Under the pieces are notes generated by a model. It saw only the letters and a program-made list of their open reading frames with translations. It ran no database searches and had not been told where the DNA came from. The translations under genes were made by a program, and so were the position numbers. A DNA stretch of 64,000 bases from Smittia aterrima (lineage: Eukaryota > Arthropoda > Insecta > Diptera > Chironomidae): assembly GCA_033063855.1 (NCBI GenBank), contig CP093831.1, positions 11,594,001-11,658,000 on the forward strand. The letters are read 5' to 3'. Positions 11,001 through 23,471 of the stretch are shown here, piece by piece (positions within the stretch are counted from its first letter, which is position 1; each line of letters opens with the position of its first letter).

Positions 11001-11880
11001 AATTTTGGTAAATTAATTTTTTTTTATTAAAAAATCTGTCACAGCAAACAACCAAAATTTAATTCTAAAGTCTCGAGTATTCTCCCATCGGCAAGGAACT
11101 CTCTTTTAGGTCGTCATCGGAAATAACTTCGATTCTCTCGACTAACTCATTAAAGTGCACCCCTGATTTCTTTCTTTCAACTTGGTTATCTCTGATCTGA
11201 GAGCCCTCCAGATAGGCTATGAGTTTATCACTGAGTTTTGAGGTGTCTGATGTGCTCTCTGAAATATTTTTTTTTTAAAATTCCGTTAGTTCGATTTCAA
11301 TTTATTTACCTTGAGTTACACCATCAATTGCAATTCCTAAGATATCTGCATCAGTTTGATAAGTTTCATTTTCTGTCGTCACTTCAATCGACGGAGGAGT
11401 CGACGTTTGCTGTTCTGATTGAGCATCGTAATCTTCCTCTAGTTTCTTTATAGAGTTGGTTGAACTTCTTCTCGAATCTGGCGCTTTTCGTAACCACAAG
11501 AACCAAACCAATGGAGCTCCGATGGAAAGAAGAAGGAGCAAGCCGCCGAGAACTGAAACAGCGACAATAAATCCTGTTTGGTTGCACTCTGATCGCGAGT
11601 TGAATGGAGCAAACATAAATGCTTCGATATCTTCCAAATCGTTTAGAATGTCGATAATTTCTTGTGAGTCCAGTAAAACTTGTGAATCGAAACCATAAAT
11701 GAAGGCAACAATTTTCGATTCTCCGGTGATTTGTCTACTTTCGCTCTCCTCACTCATCGTTGGAATTGCAAAATAATTGATCAATCGTAAGTCGATGTTC
11801 GATTCGCTGGACAATCTCTTGATGATCGTTTCAACATTTTCAAGATTTACGTTTTCAAAATTAAACTCGACAACATTTTC
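8048..11880. repeat. Segmental duplication, right copy
   Basis: Collinear with 4053-7813. It begins with about 45 bp more of the IR flank than the left copy does after its transposon, and it contains the unoccupied insertion site at 8097-8104. At its right end the cadherin gene continues uninterrupted, so this copy holds the complete gene. Confidence 0.88.
8445..11011 (+). CDS. Secreted neprilysin-like M13 zinc metallopeptidase, copy 2
   Basis: Same nine-exon structure as copy 1: 8445-8793, 8849-9060, 9110-9286, 9344-9439, 9493-9614, 9679-10247, 10309-10413, 10474-10809 and 10860-11011. About 705 residues, one fewer than copy 1. The signal peptide (MKRREFVFMIFSVLIIHCES), the DPCDDFY signature, HELAH (539-543), ENIAD and the CEFW end are all kept, so the enzyme is predicted to be active and secreted. 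The substrate-contacting Asn of neprilysin is again Arg (VRAFH). The stretch after HELAH reads GFSGHGH, against GFCGDGH in copy 1, where neprilysins normally have GFDD. Both copies are open throughout, with amino-acid differences spread along the protein, which suggests both are under coding constraint. It converges with the intact cadherin gene, 53 bp between stop codons. Confidence 0.92.
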
Positions 11881-14800
11881 AGCTTGAACCTTAAAGACAT
11901 CCAAAATTATTTTCGAATCAATTCCGTCAGTTGCTCCATCACGATCAGTTGCAATAACAGTGACATTAACCATGTCAACATCTCTCAAACATCCTTTCAA
12001 AGGAGAAACGACTCCAGTTTCAGAATTTATCGTAAAATGCTCGTAACTTTCCAGAGAAAATTTAATTTTAGCGTTGAGTCCTTCGTCCAAATCAATAGCT
12101 TCGATCTGAATAAGATTCTGTGGCTTGAGTTGCTCTGCTAGGTCGATATCTGGGAAACCGATTATAAAGTTATTGCTTGACTGCCGTGGATTTGTGAAAA
12201 CTGGTGAATTATCATTCTCATCAACGATTACGATGTGAAGGTGAGTGACAGTTTTCGAGTAGAAAATTTCCTCTGAGATAAGATTTTCTGATTGAGCTGA
12301 GACGATATCATTAGTAGTCTGAGAATCACATCGAAGGTTCAGCTTAATTGATATTTGCGGTACGAGATAATTAACGAAGAGTTCACTTTCTCTATCAAAC
12401 GTCTTCTCATCAACATTTCTTAAGAAATTCGTTTGCCGATCAATTGTGAAGAAATCTAAGAAAAAAGTTTCAATAAAAGTTAGTACAACGAATTTTCGTG
12501 AACTTACCAAAATATTCAGATGGTGCAACGCTTATGATGTCGTACTCGCAATCTCCAATCATCGTTGGCATGATTGTTGTGTGAATTTGATTCTCCTCGA
12601 GATGTTCAATAGCCAGAGTTTTAAGAACTGTCGTTTGAATGTCTTCAGTGCATTCTCGCCCTTCGATGATATTGAGAGTCACTCGAGCGTCAGCTCTCAA
12701 GTTGCTTTCTGTGTTTGTTGCTCGTGCGACGAATCTGTAGACTCCAGAAGGCATCTTTGAAATAATTTGAATGTCGCCACTCTCAGAATTGACTGATAGT
12801 CGTTCAACCACGAATTCGTCATCGACTAATAATGAATATCGCAAGTCTCCTGAATCAATCATCACCGCTCGAACTTTTCCGATGAATCCTGTGTCGTCGC
12901 TTGTCGTAGTAAACAAGTAGGAACCAGTTTCGAAGTAAGGCTGAGAAGAATTAAGATTGTCGTAACATTCTTCAATGGGAACTGACGACCAAGATGGAAT
13001 TTCAATCGCAATAACTGTCTCTGCTGCGTAATATGCATCACCACTTGCTTCAAGATAGAACCAAAGCACAGGTCGATTCTTAATAACACTTTCATTGATT
13101 GTTGATGTTTTTCTAACAATGACTTCATCGTTGACTTTTTCAATTGCGAATAAACTGCTATCGCCTTCTTTCAATCTAAATCGAACTTCATTCGAATTCA
13201 TTTCGTCATTCAATGCAATTGGATCAAAGCTTAGCTCAAAATTGCTGTCGAGTCTTCCAACATATTTCATTTCGTCGAAATGGAGCTTTTTCTTATCGAC
13301 AAATTTAATGGCAATGGAAGCAAAAGTTTTTGGTGCCCCAAACTTAAAAGCTTCGATGTAGAAGAAGAAAATATTTTTAAATTCGAAGAGGTTTGTTGGG
13401 TGGACCGAAAGTTGTAAAGCGTTGCTGTTGCGAGTAAATGTAAACATGTTAGCATCATCGCCTTTCAAGGAAACGACAACATCTTCATCGTCGTCATTTG
13501 GATACAAATGAACGTCTTCGATTGTCAGCACTTTAAGGAAGTCTAGTGAGCCTCGATAGTAAACTTGTTCGAACGATATCAAATCAACTTCTTCGACTTT
13601 GACTGGCAGCTGGATAAAGATTGTTGTTTCTGCGCTGGCGAAGTTTTCTCTCACAGCTCGAATATTTAGTGTTAAGAACACTTTATTCTTTAGGAGTTCT
13701 TTGTCGAAGTCTGACTTCATCGACAATGTTAAAACGTTGGAATCTCTTGACAACTCAAAAAGATCAAAATCTCTTTGCTCAAGCATAAATTCGACTTCTT
13801 CATTGTAATTATTTAGTTCGAACACAATTTTCTCTATTTCAATGCTCGAAGAAACGGAGTCATATGATCCGATGTAGGAAGTTTTTTCAAATCTTAAAAT
13901 ATTGTCGTCAGTTAATCGCGGAAGAGTAATGATGATATTTGCTGATGTTTCTGCACCCCTTGCGCTTGTTGCGAGTGCTCGGAAAATAAGAACTCCTTTC
14001 CTTAGGAAAACATCTTCGTTGACTTCCGAACGTATTGTTATGGTAACAACTTTTTGACTTACAGAAATTAGGAAGAACAAAGAATCTTCTCCATCAAGCT
14101 CAACTGATGCAATGTCAGCTTCTGAATCCAAAACCATAGTACTCAGCTCTAGCTGTTTCTGATTATTAACCTGACCGAGATAAATAGATTTCTCGAAAGT
14201 GAAAACCTTCGAATTTTCCACAACTGCTAAAATGACATTTGCTGATGCGCTTGTGAGACCAGCCAAAGAGACTGTGACGCCAATTTGAAGATATTGTTCA
14301 AGCGGAAGTTGTTCGAATGTTAGTCCACTTCTAAGATCAACCGTGACTTGATTTCCTTGCCTTGTTACAGTGAAAAGATTGCTGTGTCGTCCACTCAATG
14401 AAACCGTTGCTTCTTCTGTCAAGTTTTCTTCGTCAAGAATAAGTTTCTCGAGACTCAGAATAAGCTCGTCCGTGATTGAACCTTCGAAGAGCTTTTTGTT
14501 GAAAGTCAAAGCTTGAATATTTTCTATTGGTTGCTCGATTGCAACGATGACATTTGCTGATGCGCTTGTGAGACCAGTCAAAGAGACTGTGACGCCAATT
14601 TGAAGATATTGTTCAAGTGGAAGTTGTTCGAATGTAAGTCCACTTCTAAGATCAATCGTGACTTGATTTCCTTGCCTTGTTACAGTGAAAAGATTGCTGT
14701 GTCGTCCACTCAATGAAACCGTTACTTCTTCTGTCAAGTTTTCTTCGTCAAGAATAAGTTTCTCGAGACTCAGAATAAGCTCGTCAGTGATTGAACCCTC

Positions 14801-17800
14801 GAAGAGCTTTTTGTTGAAAGTCAAAGCTTGAATATTTTCTATTGGTTGCTCGATTGCAACGATGACATTTGCTGATGCGCTTGTGAGACCAGTCAAAGAG
14901 ACTGTGACGCCAATTTGAAGATATTGTTCAAGTGGAAGTTGTTCAAATGTAAGTCCACTTCTAAGATCAATCGTGACTTGATTTCCTTGCCTTGTTACAG
15001 TGAAAAGATCGCTGTGTCGTCCACTCAATGAAACCGTTGCTTCTTCTGTCAAGTTTTCTTCGTCAAGAATAAGTTTCTCGAGACTCAGAATAAGCTCGTC
15101 AGTGATTGAACCCTCGAAGAGCTTTTTGTTGAAAGTCAAAGCTTGAATATTTTCTATTGGTTGCTCGATTGCAACGATGACATTTGCTGATGCGCTTGTG
15201 AGACCAGTCAAAGAGACTGTGACGCCAATTTGAAGATATTGTTCAAGTGGAAGTTGTTCAAATGTAAGTCCACTTCTAAGATCAATCGTGACTTGATTTC
15301 CTTGCCTTGTTACAGTGAAAAGATTGCTGTGTCGTCCACTCAATGAAACCGTTGCTTCTTCTGTCAAGTTTTCTTCGTCAAGAATAAGTTTCTCGAGACT
15401 CAGAATAAGCTCGTCAGTGATTGAACCTTCGAAGAGCTTTTTGTTGAAAGTCAAAGCTTGAATATTTTCTATCGGTTGCTCGATTGCTACGATGACATTT
15501 GCTGATGCACTTGTGAGACCAGTCAAAGAGACTGTGACGCCAATTTGAAGATATTGTTCAAGTGGAAGTTGCTCGAATGTAAGTCCACTTCTAAGATCAA
15601 CAGTGACTTGATTTCCTTGTCTTGTTACAGTGAACAGATTGCTGTGTCGTCCACTCAATGAAACCGTGGCTTCTTCTGTCAAGTTTTCTTCATCAAGAAT
15701 AAGTTTCTCGAGACTCAGAATAAGCTCGTCAGTGATTGAACCTTCGAAGAGCTTTTTGTTGAAAGTCAAAGCTTGAATATTTTCTATTGGTTGCTCGATT
15801 GCAACGATGACATTTGCTGATGCGCTTGTGAGACCAGTCAAAGAGACTGTGACGCCAATTTGAAGATATTGTTCAAGTGGAAGTTGTTCAAATGTAAGTC
15901 CACTTCTAAGATCAATCGTGACTTGATTTCCTTGCCTTGTTACAGTGAAAAGATTGCTGTGTCGTCCACTCAATGAAACCGTTGCTTCTTCTGTCAAGTT
16001 TTCTTCGTCAAGAATAAGTTTCTCGAGACTCAGAATAAGCTCGTCAGTGATTGAACCCTCGAAGAGCTTTTTGTTGAAAGTCAAAGCTTGAATATTTTCT
16101 ATTGGTTGCTCGATTGCAACGATGACATTTGCTGATGCGCTTGTGAGACCAGTCAAAGAGACTGTGACGCCAATTTGAAGATATTGTTCAAGTGGAAGTT
16201 GCTCGAATGTAAGTCCACTTCTAAGATCAACAGTGACTTGATTTCCTTGTCTTGTTACAGTGAACAGATTGCTGTGTCGTCCACTCAATGAAACCGTGGC
16301 TTCTTCTGTCAAGTTTTCTTCATCCAGGATAAGTTTCTCGAGACTCAGAATAAGCTCGTCAGTGATTGAACCTTCAAACAACATTTTGTTGAAAGTCAAA
16401 GCTTGAATATTTTCTATCGGTTGCTCGATTGCTACGATGACATTTGCTGATGCGCTTGTGAGACCAGTCAAAGAGACTGTGACGCCAATTTGAAGATATT
16501 GTTCAAGTGGAAGTTGTTCGAATGTAAGTCCACTTCTAAGATCAATCGTGACTTGATTCCCTTGCCTTGTTACAGTGAAAAGATTGCTGTGTCGTCCACT
16601 CAATGAAACCGTTGCTTCTTCTGTCAAGTTTTCTTCGTCAAGAATAAGTTTCTCGAGACTCAGAATAAGCTCGTCAGTGATTGAACCTTCGAATAACATT
16701 TTGGTGAAAGTCAAAGCTGGAACGTTATGGAAAGGTTGCTCAATTGCTACGATGACATTTGCTGATGCGCTTGTGAGACCAGTCAAAGAGACTGTGACGC
16801 CAATTTGAAGATATTGTTCAAGTGGAAGTTGTTCGAATGTAAGTCCACTTCTAAGATCAATCGTGACTTGATTCCCTTGCCTTGTTACAGTGAAAAGATT
16901 GCTGTGTCGTCCACTCAATGAAACCGTTGCTTCTTCTGTCAAGTTTTCTTCGTCAAGAATAAGTTTCTCGAGACTCAGAATAAGCTCGTCAGTGATTGAA
17001 CCCTCGAAGAGCTTTTTGTTGAAAGTCAAAGCTTGAATATTTTCTATTGGTTGCTCGATTGCAACGATGACATTTGCTGATGCGCTTGTGAGACCAGTCA
17101 AAGAGACTGTGACGCCAATTTGAAGATATTGTTCAAGTGGAAGTTGTTCGAATGTAAGTCCACTTCTAAGATCAATCGTGACTTGATTTCCCTTGCCTTG
17201 TTACAGTGAAAAGATTGCTGTGTCGTCCACTCAATGAAACCGTTGCTTCTTCTGTCAAGTTTTCTTCGTCAAGAATAAGTTTCTCGAGACTCAGAATAAG
17301 CTCGTCAGTGATTGAACCCTCGAAGAGCTTTTTGTTGAAAGTCAAAGCTTGAATATTTTCTATTGGTTGCTCGATTGCAACGATGACATTTGCTGATGCG
17401 CTTGTGAGACCAGTCAAAGAGACTGTGACGCCAATTTGAAGATATTGTTCAAGCGGAAGTTGTTCGAATGTAAGTCCACTTCTAAGATCAATCGTGACTT
17501 GATTCCCTTGCCTTGTTACAGTGAAAAGATTGCTGTGTCGTCCACTCAATGAAACCGTTGCTTCTTCTGTCAAGTTTTCTTCGTCAAGAATAAGTTTCTC
17601 GAGACTCAGAATAAGCTCGTCAGTGATTGAACCTTCGAAGAGCTTTTTGTTGAAAGTCAAAGCTTGAATATTTTCTATTGGTTGCTCGATTGCAACGATG
17701 ACATTTGCTGATGCGCTTGTGAGACCAGTCAAAGAGACTGTGACGCCAATTTGAAGATATTGTTCAAGTGGAAGTTGTTCGAATGTAAGTCCACTTCTAA

Positions 17801-20800
17801 GATCAATCGTGACTTGATTCCCTTGCCTTGTTACAGTGAAAAGATTGCTGTGTCGTCCACTCAATGAAACCGTTGCTTCTTCTGTCAAGTTTTCTTCGTC
17901 AAGAATAAGTTTCTCGAGACTCAGAATAAGCTCGTCAGTGATTGAACCTTCGAAGAGCTTTTTGTTGAAAGTCAAAGCTTGAATATTTTCTATTGGTTGC
18001 TCGATTGCAACGATGACATTTGCTGATGCGCTTGTGAGACCAGTCAAAGAGACTGTGACGCCAATTTGAAGATATTGTTCAAGTGGAAGTTGTTCGAATG
18101 TAAGTCCACTTCTAAGATCAATCGTGACTTGATTCCCTTGCCTTGTTACAGTGAAAAGATTGCTGTGTCGTCCACTCAATGAAACCGTTGCTTCTTCTGT
18201 CAAGTTTTCTTCGTCAAGAATAAGTTTCTCGAGACTCAGAATAAGCTCGTCAGTGATTGAACCTTCGAATAACATTTTGTTAAAAGTCAAAGCTGGAACG
18301 TTATGGAAAGGTTGCTCAATTGCTACGATGACATTTGCTGATGCGCTTGTGAGACCAGTCAAAGAGACTGTGACGCCAATTTGAAGATATTGTTCAAGCG
18401 GAAGTTGTTCGAATGTAAGTCCACTTCTAAGATCAATCGTGACTTGATTCCCTTGCCTTGTTACAGTGAAAAGATTGCTGTGTCGTCCACTCAATGAAAC
18501 CGTTGCTTCTTCTGTCAAGTTTTCTTCGTCAAGAATAAGTTTCTCGAGACTCAGAATAAGCTCGTCCGTGATTGAACCTTCGAAGAGCTTTTTGTTGAAA
18601 GTCAAAGCTTGAATATTTTCTATTGGTTGCTCGATTGCAACGATGACATTTGCTGATGCGCTTGTGAGACCAGTCAAAGAGACTGTGACGCCAATTTGAA
18701 GATATTGTTCAAGTGGAAGTTGTTCGAATGTAAGTCCACTTCTAAGATCAATCGTGACTTGATTCCCTTGCCTTGTTACAGTGAAAAGATTGCTGTGTCG
18801 TCCACTCAATGAAACCGTTGCTTCTTCTGTCAAGTTTTCTTCGTCAAGAATAAGTTTCTCGAGACTCAGAATAAGCTCGTCAGTGATTGAACCCTCGAAG
18901 AGCTTTTTGTTGAAAGTCAAAGCTTGAATATTTTCTATTGGTTGCTCGATTGCAACGATGACATTTGCTGATGCGCTTGTGAGACCAGTCAAAGAGACTG
19001 TGACGCCAATTTGAAGATATTGTTCAAGTGGAAGTTGTTCAAATGTAAGTCCACTTCTAAGATTAATCGTGACTTGATTCCCTTGCCTTGTTACAGTGAA
19101 AAGATTGCTGTGTCGTCCACTCAATGAAACCGTTGCTTCTTCTGTCAAGTTTTCTTCGTCAAGAATAAGTTTCTCGAGACTCAGAATAAGCTCGTCCGTG
19201 ATTGAACCTTCGAAGAGCTTTTTGTTGAAAGTCAAAGCTTGAATATTTTCTATTGGTTGCTCGATTGCAACGATGACATTTGCTGATGCGCTTGTGAGAC
19301 CAGTCAAAGAGACTGTGACGCCAATTTGAAGATATTGTTCAAGTGGAAGTTGTTCGAATGTAAGTCCACTTCTAAGATCAATCGTGACTTGATTCCCTTG
19401 CCTTGTTACAGTGAAAAGATTGCTGTGTCGTCCACTCAATGAAACCGTTGCTTCTTCTGTCAAGTTTTCTTCGTCAAGAATAAGTTTCTCGAGACTCAGA
19501 ATAAGCTCGTCCGTGATTGAACCTTCGAAGAGCTTTTTGTTGAAAGTCAAAGCTTGAATATTTTCTATTGGTTGCTCGATTGCAACGATGACATTTGCTG
19601 ATGCGCTTGTGAGACCAGTCAAAGAGACTGTGACGCCAATTTGAAGATATTGTTCAAGTGGAAGTTGTTCGAATGTAAGTCCACTTCTAAGATCAATTGT
19701 GACTTGATTTCCTTGTCTTGTTACAGTGAACAGATTGCTGTGTCGTCCACTCAATGAAACCGTGGCTTCTTCTGTCAAGTTTTCTTCATCCAGGATAAGT
19801 TTCTCGAGACTCAGAATAAGCTCGTCAGTGATTGAACCTTCGAAGAGCTTTTTGTTGAAAGTCAAAGCTTGAATATTTTCTATCGGTTGCTCGATTGCAA
19901 CGATGACATTTGCTGATGCGCTTGTGAGACCAGTCAAAGAGACTGTGACGCCAATTTGAAGATATTGTTCAAGTGGAAGTTGTTCGAATGTAAGTCCACT
20001 TCTAAGATCAATCGTGACTTGATTTTCTTGCCTTGTTACAGTGAAAAGATTGCTGTGTCGTCCACTCAATGAAACCGTTGCTTCTTCTGTCAAGTTTTCT
20101 TCATCCAGAATAAGTTTCTCGAGACTCAGAATAAGCTCGCCCGTGATTGAACCCTCGAAGAGCTTTTTGTTGAAAGTCAAAGCTTGAATATTTTCTATTG
20201 GTTGCTCGATTGCTACGATGACATTTGCTGATGCGCTTGTGAGACCAGTCAAAGAGACTGTGACGCCAATTTGAAGATATTGTTCAAGTGGAAGTTGTTC
20301 AAATGTAAGTCCACTTCTAAGATCAATCGTGACTTGATTTCCTTGCCTTGTTACAGTGAAAAGATTGCTGTTTCGTCCACTCAATGAAACCGTTGCTTCT
20401 TCTGTCAAGTTTTCTTCATCCAGAATAAGTTTCTCGAGACTCAGAATAAGCTCGCCCGTGATTGAACCCTCGAAGAGCTTTTTGTTGAAAGTCAAAGCTT
20501 GAATATTTTCTATTGGTTGCTCGATTGCTACGATGACATTTGCTGATGCGCTTGTGAGACCAGTCAAAGAGACTGTGACGCCAATTTGAAGATATTGTTC
20601 AAGTGGAAGTTGTTCAAATGTAAGTCCACTTCTAAGATCAATCGTGACTTGATTTCCTTGCCTTGTTACAGTGAAAAGATTGCTGTGTCGTCCACTCAAT
20701 GAAACCGTTACTTCTTCTGTCAAGTTTTCTTCGTCAAGAATAAGTTTCTCGAGACTCAGAATAAGCTCGTCCGTGATTGAACCCTCGAAAAGCTTTTTGT

Positions 20801-23471
20801 TGAAAGTCAAAGCTTGAATATTTTCTATTGGTTGCTCGATTGCAACGATGACATTTGCTGATGCGCTTGTGAGACCAGTCAAAGAGACTGTGACGCCAAT
20901 TTGAAGATATTGTTCAAGTGGAAGTTGTTCGAATGTAAGTCCACTTCTAAGATCAATCGTGACTTGATTCCCTTGCCTTGTTACAGTGAAAAGATTGCTG
21001 TGTCGTCCACTCAATGAAACCGTTGCTTCTTCTGTCAAGTTTTCTTCGTCAAGAATAAGTTTCTCGAGACTCAGAATAAGCTCGTCCGTGATTGAACCTT
21101 CGAAGAGCTTTTTGTTGAAAGTCAAAGCTTGAATATTTTCTATTGGTTGCTCGATTGCTACGATGACATTTGCTGATGCGCTTGTGAGACCAGTCGAAGA
21201 GACTGTGACGCCAATTTGAAGATATTGTTCAAGTGGAAGTTGTTCGAATGTAAGTCCACTTCTAAGATCAATCGTGACTTGATTTCCTTGCCTTGTTACA
21301 GTGAAAAGATTGCTGTTTCGTCCACTCAATGAAACCGTTGCTTCTTCTGTCAAGTTTTCTTCATCCAGAATAAGTTTCTCGAGACTCAGAATAAGCTCGT
21401 CAGTGATTGAACCCTCGAAAAGGTTTTTATCGAAATGTAGCTTCTTTTCCAGATTATTTTCGTCTTCGATAATAATTGTGACGAAAGTTCTGGTTTCTAA
21501 TGTTGCTTTCGTAGCTACAACGAAGAATGAAACATGTTTTAACGCTGGGCTTATATTTACGCCTTCTTTCAAAGATATCTGAATTTCCCTTTCTTCTTCC
21601 TTTTGTATATCAAAGTACTGCAATCCATCGCCTTCCAATCTGACTGTTATTCCTTGTTCGTATGATGCTTCGTCTAGTTGCATACTCGAAATTGTTAATA
21701 CTGATTGAAGTAAACTTCCCACATAAAAATCATTTTCAAATTTAGGCGGAGTCACTGTTTTTAAAACTGTTCGAATTATTGCACTTGTTGTAACGGATCC
21801 TATTCTCTCCTTTGATGCAATCACCTCAAATCTTAACACATCATTTAACACGATCTGAGACGTTTCTGCCGATTCTTTCATAGTTACAGTAATTTCGTTT
21901 CCATTAGTTTCGAAATCAAAAAGATCTTCATTCTCTCCACTGAATTCAAACGAAACATCATTTGAATATGTTTCAGGATCTAAGATTATTTTATCCACAT
22001 ACAACTTTCGCTCATTTTCTTCGAAAGTTCCTTCGTAAACATTTCTTTCAAATTTAGGCAATTTTCGCTCGACAGATTCAATATCGAGCAACACTGTTGC
22101 GAATGCTTCACTGTCTGCTTCTCTGCTTGCCTTAATCACAACACTTAGATATTTTGATCTGAGTGTCTCCAAGTTCAATGAGCTAATTACACTCAACGAT
22201 ATTATTGGCCCATCTTTGACCAGCTCGAAAATTCCCATTTCGTTATTCGTTATCTGCACTTGAATGTTTTCGCTAATTGTATCAAGACTTAATGAAATCT
22301 CCTCGACATCTAGCGTTCCATCTCCGTAGAGAATTCCAGTATAAAGCGGTTTGGTGAATGCTGGAGGACCAATTAGAACGTTTTCGGGATCAGAAGTTAT
22401 TTTTATCACAACACTTGACTGCTTTGGAGGGTCAAATGAATCCTAGTAAAATAATATTTTGAGAAAAGTTCTAGCGAAATTATCATGCAACTTACTGTTG
22501 CTGTCAATGTGAATTGAAGATCTTGTGGGACACGTAATATCTGTTGTGTTGTTATTAGCTTGAGTGTGTAGAAAATTTTGTCAATTGAATTTTCTATGCC
22601 TTCAACTCTAAACAAGTCTGTGCCCTCAATGTTGAATGAAAGTCTGTTGAACCGAAGATCACGATCGATTACTGTTATTGTTGAGTCCTGAAAGATTCGA
22701 ATTGTTTCACTTTAGTTCAAAAGAGAACCTCAAAGAACTCACCTGGAGATACATCGAGATATCGAAGCCAGCTGGAAGTGGAGTCCAGATACTAATTTCG
22801 TACTCAGCAGCTGAAAATTCCGGCTCAAAATTATTTACAGCTTCAATCTCTTGAATAAAACGGACTGATCTCGTTCCACTAGCACAAATAAAATTGAGTA
22901 GCAAAGAAATTTGATATTCTTTTTCCTTAAATTCAAAGTTCTCAAACTCTGGAAGTGTAAAGATCCTCAGCTTTCCTTCGCTGTACTCCATGTTGAGGTA
23001 TGCCGTGAATGTTCCAGTTGCCGCTGAAATGCAATCAATCAATAAATTTACAAAACAACTTCCAATTGAAGACAACAATACTTATGCTGTTGACGTTCAT
23101 CACATCAATCTCCATCACAGTGCCAATAAATCGCGGTTTAATCATATTTTCGTTTGTGTAAACGATGTTGTTAAAGAATTCCGGTATCTGCTCACTCATG
23201 CAATCTAAGAATAATTGTCGATTAATTTAGTAGACATCGGGACTTTCAAGAAGTAAATAACAATGACACTCAAGATAAGAAGTTTCATGGAAAATGCAAA
23301 CCAAAAACAATCGAATCTTATCAAGCTGTTCACTTCCCCAATTGGCTGATAAAAATTATATTTGAAAAATGATTCATGCGCAATTTCCTCTGAATTTTTC
23401 ATACTTTGAGATTCAGCTTGAAGAATCCCAAGCAGAAACACGAAAATAATTATTTTCACTTTAGCCTTCAT
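11065..23471 (-). CDS. Giant cadherin-like transmembrane protein with 23 near-identical repeats
   Basis: Seven exons: 23471-23270, 23204-23082, 23023-22743, 22687-22496, 22442-12508, 12455-11310 and 11258-11065. All join in phase if one extra base near 17,190 is ignored, giving about 4,023 residues. Order: signal peptide (MKAKVKIIIFVFLLGILQAES), N-terminal cadherin-like domains, three diverged repeats, 23 almost identical 105-residue repeats, four more diverged repeats, further cadherin domains including the calcium-binding motif DENDNSPVF, a membrane segment (GFIVAVSVLGGLLLLLSIG) near residue 3,885, and a cytoplasmic tail of about 124 residues. The repeats have cadherin length and strand pattern but lack calcium-binding acidic motifs. 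Cadherins mediate adhesion; the role of this one is unknown. The first-exon splice site (GTGTCA) and the start are the least certain parts; an ATG also lies at 23501. A duplicate 3' end lies at 7045-7813. Confidence 0.85.
14228..21437 (-). repeat. Tandem array of 23 x 315-bp coding repeats
   Basis: A 315-bp period is visible from, for example, the recurring TTTTTGTTGAAAGTCAAAGC at 14,491, 14,806, 15,121, 15,436 and onward to 21,107. The one-base offset appears between 17,011 and 17,327. Each unit encodes 105 residues starting at ALTFNKKLFEGSITDELI. Units differ by only a few bases, many of them synonymous, while the flanking repeats of the same fold are strongly diverged. Every unit holds one NLT glycosylation sequon and no cysteine. 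Confidence 0.97.
17188..17193 (-). other. One-base frameshift inside the cadherin repeat array
   Basis: All other units read GATTTCCTTGCC or GATTCCCTTGCC on the plus strand (a few have one substitution). This one reads GATTTCCCTTGCC, a single extra base that looks like a blend of the two variants. It divides an otherwise continuous 9.9-kb open frame into two. Exon phases on both sides agree only if the base is absent. Confidence 0.9.

Noticed and set aside
16575..21582. Plus-strand open frames of 77-93 codons inside the cadherin array
   Set aside because: Antisense shadows repeated with each 315-bp unit.
23205..23340. Alternative first-exon donor (GTGAAC) in the cadherin-like gene
   Set aside because: It leaves the next exon in a frame that meets a stop at once; the GTGTCA donor keeps phase.
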